A stretch of DNA of 64,000 nt from Microbacterium sp. BH-3-3-3. Lineage in GTDB: Bacteria; Actinomycetota; Actinomycetes; Actinomycetales; Microbacteriaceae. Of this stretch, positions 62,396-64,000 are shown one piece after another. Location: the NCBI RefSeq assembly GCF_007679045.1, contig NZ_VEFS01000001.1:553520-617519 (forward strand), in the 5' to 3' direction. The position numbers and the translations under genes were made by a program. Under the pieces are notes generated by a model that was given only the letters and a program-made list of their open reading frames with translations, searched no databases and was not told the origin of the DNA. Numbering within the stretch: the first letter of the stretch is position 1; each line of letters opens with the position of its first letter.

Positions 62396-62424
62396 CCCTC
62401 CACCCCGACAGTCAGGACCCCCGA

Positions 62425-63048
62425 ATGAAGCTGCAGTTCGCCATGGACACCCTCACCACCGAGGCCGCCCTCGACCTCGCCGCCGCCGCGGCCCCGCACG
62501 TCGACATCCTCGAGCTCGGCACCCCGCTCATCAAGAGCGAGGGCCTCTCGGCCATCACCGCCATCAAGAAGGCCCACCCCGACAAGATCGTCTTCGCCGA
62601 TCTGAAGACGATGGATGCCGGCGAGCTCGAGGCCGACATCGCCTTCGGCGCCGGAGCCGACCTCGTGACGGTGCTCGGCAGCGCCGGAGACAGCACGATC
62701 GTCGGAGCCGTCACCGCCGCCAAGAAGCACGGCAAGGGCGTCGTCGTCGACCTCATCGGGGTCGCCGACAAGCCGGCCCGTGCCAAGGAGGTCATCGCCC
62801 TCGGCGCCGAGTTCGTCGAGATGCACGCCGGCCTTGACGAGCAGGCCGAAGAGGGCTTCACCTTCGCCACGCTGCTGCGTGACGGAGAAGCCTCGGGCGT
62901 GCCGTTCTCGGTCGCCGGAGGTGTCAACGCATCGAGCATCGCCGACGTGCAGAAGGCGGGCGCCCAGGTCGCCGTCGCCGGCAGCGCCATCTACAGCGCC
63001 CCCGATGTGGGCGCCGCCGCCGCCGAGCTGCGCGCCGCGATCATCTGA
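62425..63048 (+). CDS. hxlA: 3-hexulose-6-phosphate synthase
   Basis: A 207-residue aldolase that fixes formaldehyde onto ribulose-5-phosphate. LQFAMDTLTTEAALDLA, VDILELGTPLIKSEG, IVFADLKTMDAGELEADIAF and VEMHAGLDEQA are family signatures of the OMP-decarboxylase barrel. I choose the ATG at 62425 because homologues begin MKLQ; an in-frame ATG at 62392 overlaps the hxlB stop and could be used through coupling. With hxlB it detoxifies formaldehyde or assimilates it. Confidence 0.93.
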   Translation: MKLQFAMDTLTTEAALDLAAAAAPHVDILELGTPLIKSEGLSAITAIKKAHPDKIVFADLKTMDAGELEADIAFGAGADLVTVLGSAGDSTIVGAVTAAKKHGKGVVVDLIGVADKPARAKEVIALGAEFVEMHAGLDEQAEEGFTFATLLRDGEASGVPFSVAGGVNASSIADVQKAGAQVAVAGSAIYSAPDVGAAAAELRAAII

Positions 63049-63072
63049 GCGCCGACCGCATCCCGAGAACGA

Positions 63073-63106
63073 CGAAGGGCCGGACGATCACTCGTCCGGC
63101 CCTTCG
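63073..63106. terminator. Bidirectional terminator after hxlA
   Basis: A perfect 15-bp stem pairs CGAAGGGCCGGACGA with TCGTCCGGCCCTTCG over a 4-nt loop, between the convergent ends of hxlA and the acidic protein gene. Confidence 0.85.
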
Positions 63107-63118
63107 TGGTGTCGAGGG

Positions 63119-63601
63119 TCAGTCCTCGTCTTCGTCGTCTTCGTCGTCGTCGCCGACGATCTCGATGTCTTCGACCTCGAGCTCGGGCGTCAGCTGCACG
63201 TGCACGAGAGCGTCGGGGAACGAGGTCTGACCGGCGAAGACCACGATGATGGCGTCGGCGAACACGCCCACGCCGATCGCCTCGAGGTCGGTGCGCAGGT
63301 CGACGTCGGCATCGAGCTCGTCGTCGTCGAGGGCGTCTTCGATGTCGCTCGCGACCTCTTCGACGATCGCGCGCCAGCGCTCTTCGCCGACCGAGAGCAC
63401 GTCCTTGAGGTTGCTCATGATCGCGTCGAGGTCGGGGGCGTCTTCTTCGTCGATCTCGGGGTCGAGGTCGACCTCCACCTCGACGCCGGCGGCGTCCAGG
63501 TGTCCCGACCCGATGACGCTGTCTTCGTCGATCTGGGCGTCGTCGAGCAGGCCGCTCTCGGTGACGCGGCGGAGGAGGTCGTTCAGCACGGACTCAGTCA
63601 T
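63119..63601 (-). CDS. Acidic cytoplasmic protein, unknown function
   Basis: A 160-residue strongly acidic protein. It has an ILDAAGVEVEVDLDPE-like beta region around 30-50, a helix at 60-95 (MSNLKDVLSVGEERWRAIVE) and a beta-rich end before an Asp/Glu tail. The layout suggests a small immunity-like or chaperone-like alpha/beta fold, but I recognise no family. It is a single gene between hxlA and folD. Confidence 0.75.
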   Translation of the reverse strand: MTESVLNDLLRRVTESGLLDDAQIDEDSVIGSGHLDAAGVEVEVDLDPEIDEEDAPDLDAIMSNLKDVLSVGEERWRAIVEEVASDIEDALDDDELDADVDLRTDLEAIGVGVFADAIIVVFAGQTSFPDALVHVQLTPELEVEDIEIVGDDDEDDEDED

Positions 63602-63691
63602 GCATCAACGATCCCACGTCCGGCTCCCTGTGGGGAACACCTTGCGCGCGCCGCGAAGGCTGTTCAGCCCGTGCTTGCGCGCGGTTCACCC

Positions 63692-64000
63692 TCAGGCGGA
63701 TGCCGCCCGCTCGGCCGCCTCGACGACGTTGGTCATCAGCAGGGCCACGGTCATCGGTCCGACCCCGCCGGGGTTGGGCGAGACGAAGCCCGCGACCTCG
63801 GCCACGTCGGGGTGCACGTCGCCGTACACGCGCGACTTTCCGGTCTCGGGGTCGGTCTCGCGCGTGACGCCCACATCGAGCACCGCGGCGCCCGGCTTGA
63901 CGTCGGCGGCCCGCACGATGTGCTTCACTCCCGCGGCGGCGACGATGACGTCGGCCTCGCGCAGGTGCTTCGCCAGGTCGGCGGTGCCAGTGTGGGTGAG
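63692..64000 (-). CDS. folD: Methylenetetrahydrofolate dehydrogenase/cyclohydrolase, C-terminal part
   Basis: The last 102 codons of FolD; the 5' part lies beyond the window. [20 protein letters not shown] and [20 protein letters not shown] are the NADP-domain and C-terminal signatures (usually DVGIN and [10 protein letters not shown]). It interconverts methylene-, methenyl- and formyl-tetrahydrofolate, and so also touches one-carbon metabolism near hxlBA, though no operon link is visible. Confidence 0.93.
   Translation of the reverse strand, partial: LTHTGTADLAKHLREADVIVAAAGVKHIVRAADVKPGAAVLDVGVTRETDPETGKSRVYGDVHPDVAEVAGFVSPNPGGVGPMTVALLMTNVVEAAERAASA

Overview
The window is a high-GC actinobacterial chromosome segment, most likely Microbacterium or a close Microbacteriaceae relative. 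Support: GC near 70%, strong GAC/GCC-type codon preference, an actinobacterial-style ImmA/IrrE-like RamB regulator beside a GTP-type PEP carboxykinase, and many promoters whose -10 hexamer lies 6-7 nt before the start codon (leaderless transcripts). I see no tRNA, rRNA, CRISPR array, integrase or insertion sequence.

Layout. 1-1250: a DUF559 nuclease-like gene bracketed by 74-bp inverted-arm repeats. 1305-6964: tripartite tricarboxylate transporter tctA-tctB-tctC, divergent from its likely two-component system. 7117-15422: a nucleoside uptake and salvage operon (BMP lipoprotein, ABC ATPase, two permeases, cdd, deoA, add). 15617-20515: manC, then sdhCDAB. 20678-25655: a run of housekeeping genes (YihY, exonuclease III, trpS, GNAT, Fpg/Nei glycosylase), mostly with leaderless starts. 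25920-29638: FMN riboswitch and ribD-ribE-ribBA-ribH. 30020-37166: transporters (MHS permease, ABC exporter, FtsX/LolD-type ABC pair) and a lipoprotein. 37269-40717: pckG divergent from a RamB-like regulator. 41092-60887: an accessory aromatic/amine catabolic region. 60881-63048: a LuxR regulator divergent from ribulose-monophosphate genes hxlB-hxlA. The end holds an acidic unknown protein and the 3' part of folD.

How the catabolic genes fit. HpaD, HpaE, a FAH-RraA fusion, HpaH and HpaI form a homoprotocatechuate meta-cleavage route ending in pyruvate and succinic semialdehyde. The SSADH-like dehydrogenase at 41092-42564 would make succinate for the SDH encoded in the same window. A ThDP decarboxylase and a GlcD-like dehydrogenase look like a 2-hydroxyacid to aldehyde branch. 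A copper amine oxidase and an aldehyde dehydrogenase would feed aryl-acetates, but both have lost their 3' ends at one shared junction near 47,066. hpaF and hpaBC are not in the window.

The most unusual signals are: (a) the heptamer GGATGCC/GGCATCC, about 90 copies counted by eye, kept in genes against normal codon choice and paired in terminator stems, a pattern like DNA-uptake sequences; (b) several unrelated families of 60-87 bp intergenic inverted-arm repeats, one bracketing the DUF559 gene like a REP/RAYT unit; (c) the FAH-RraA fusion in place of the usual tandem-FAH HpaG; (d) the double-truncation junction in two convergent genes; (e) a GntR gene whose N-terminus is made of an intergenic repeat.
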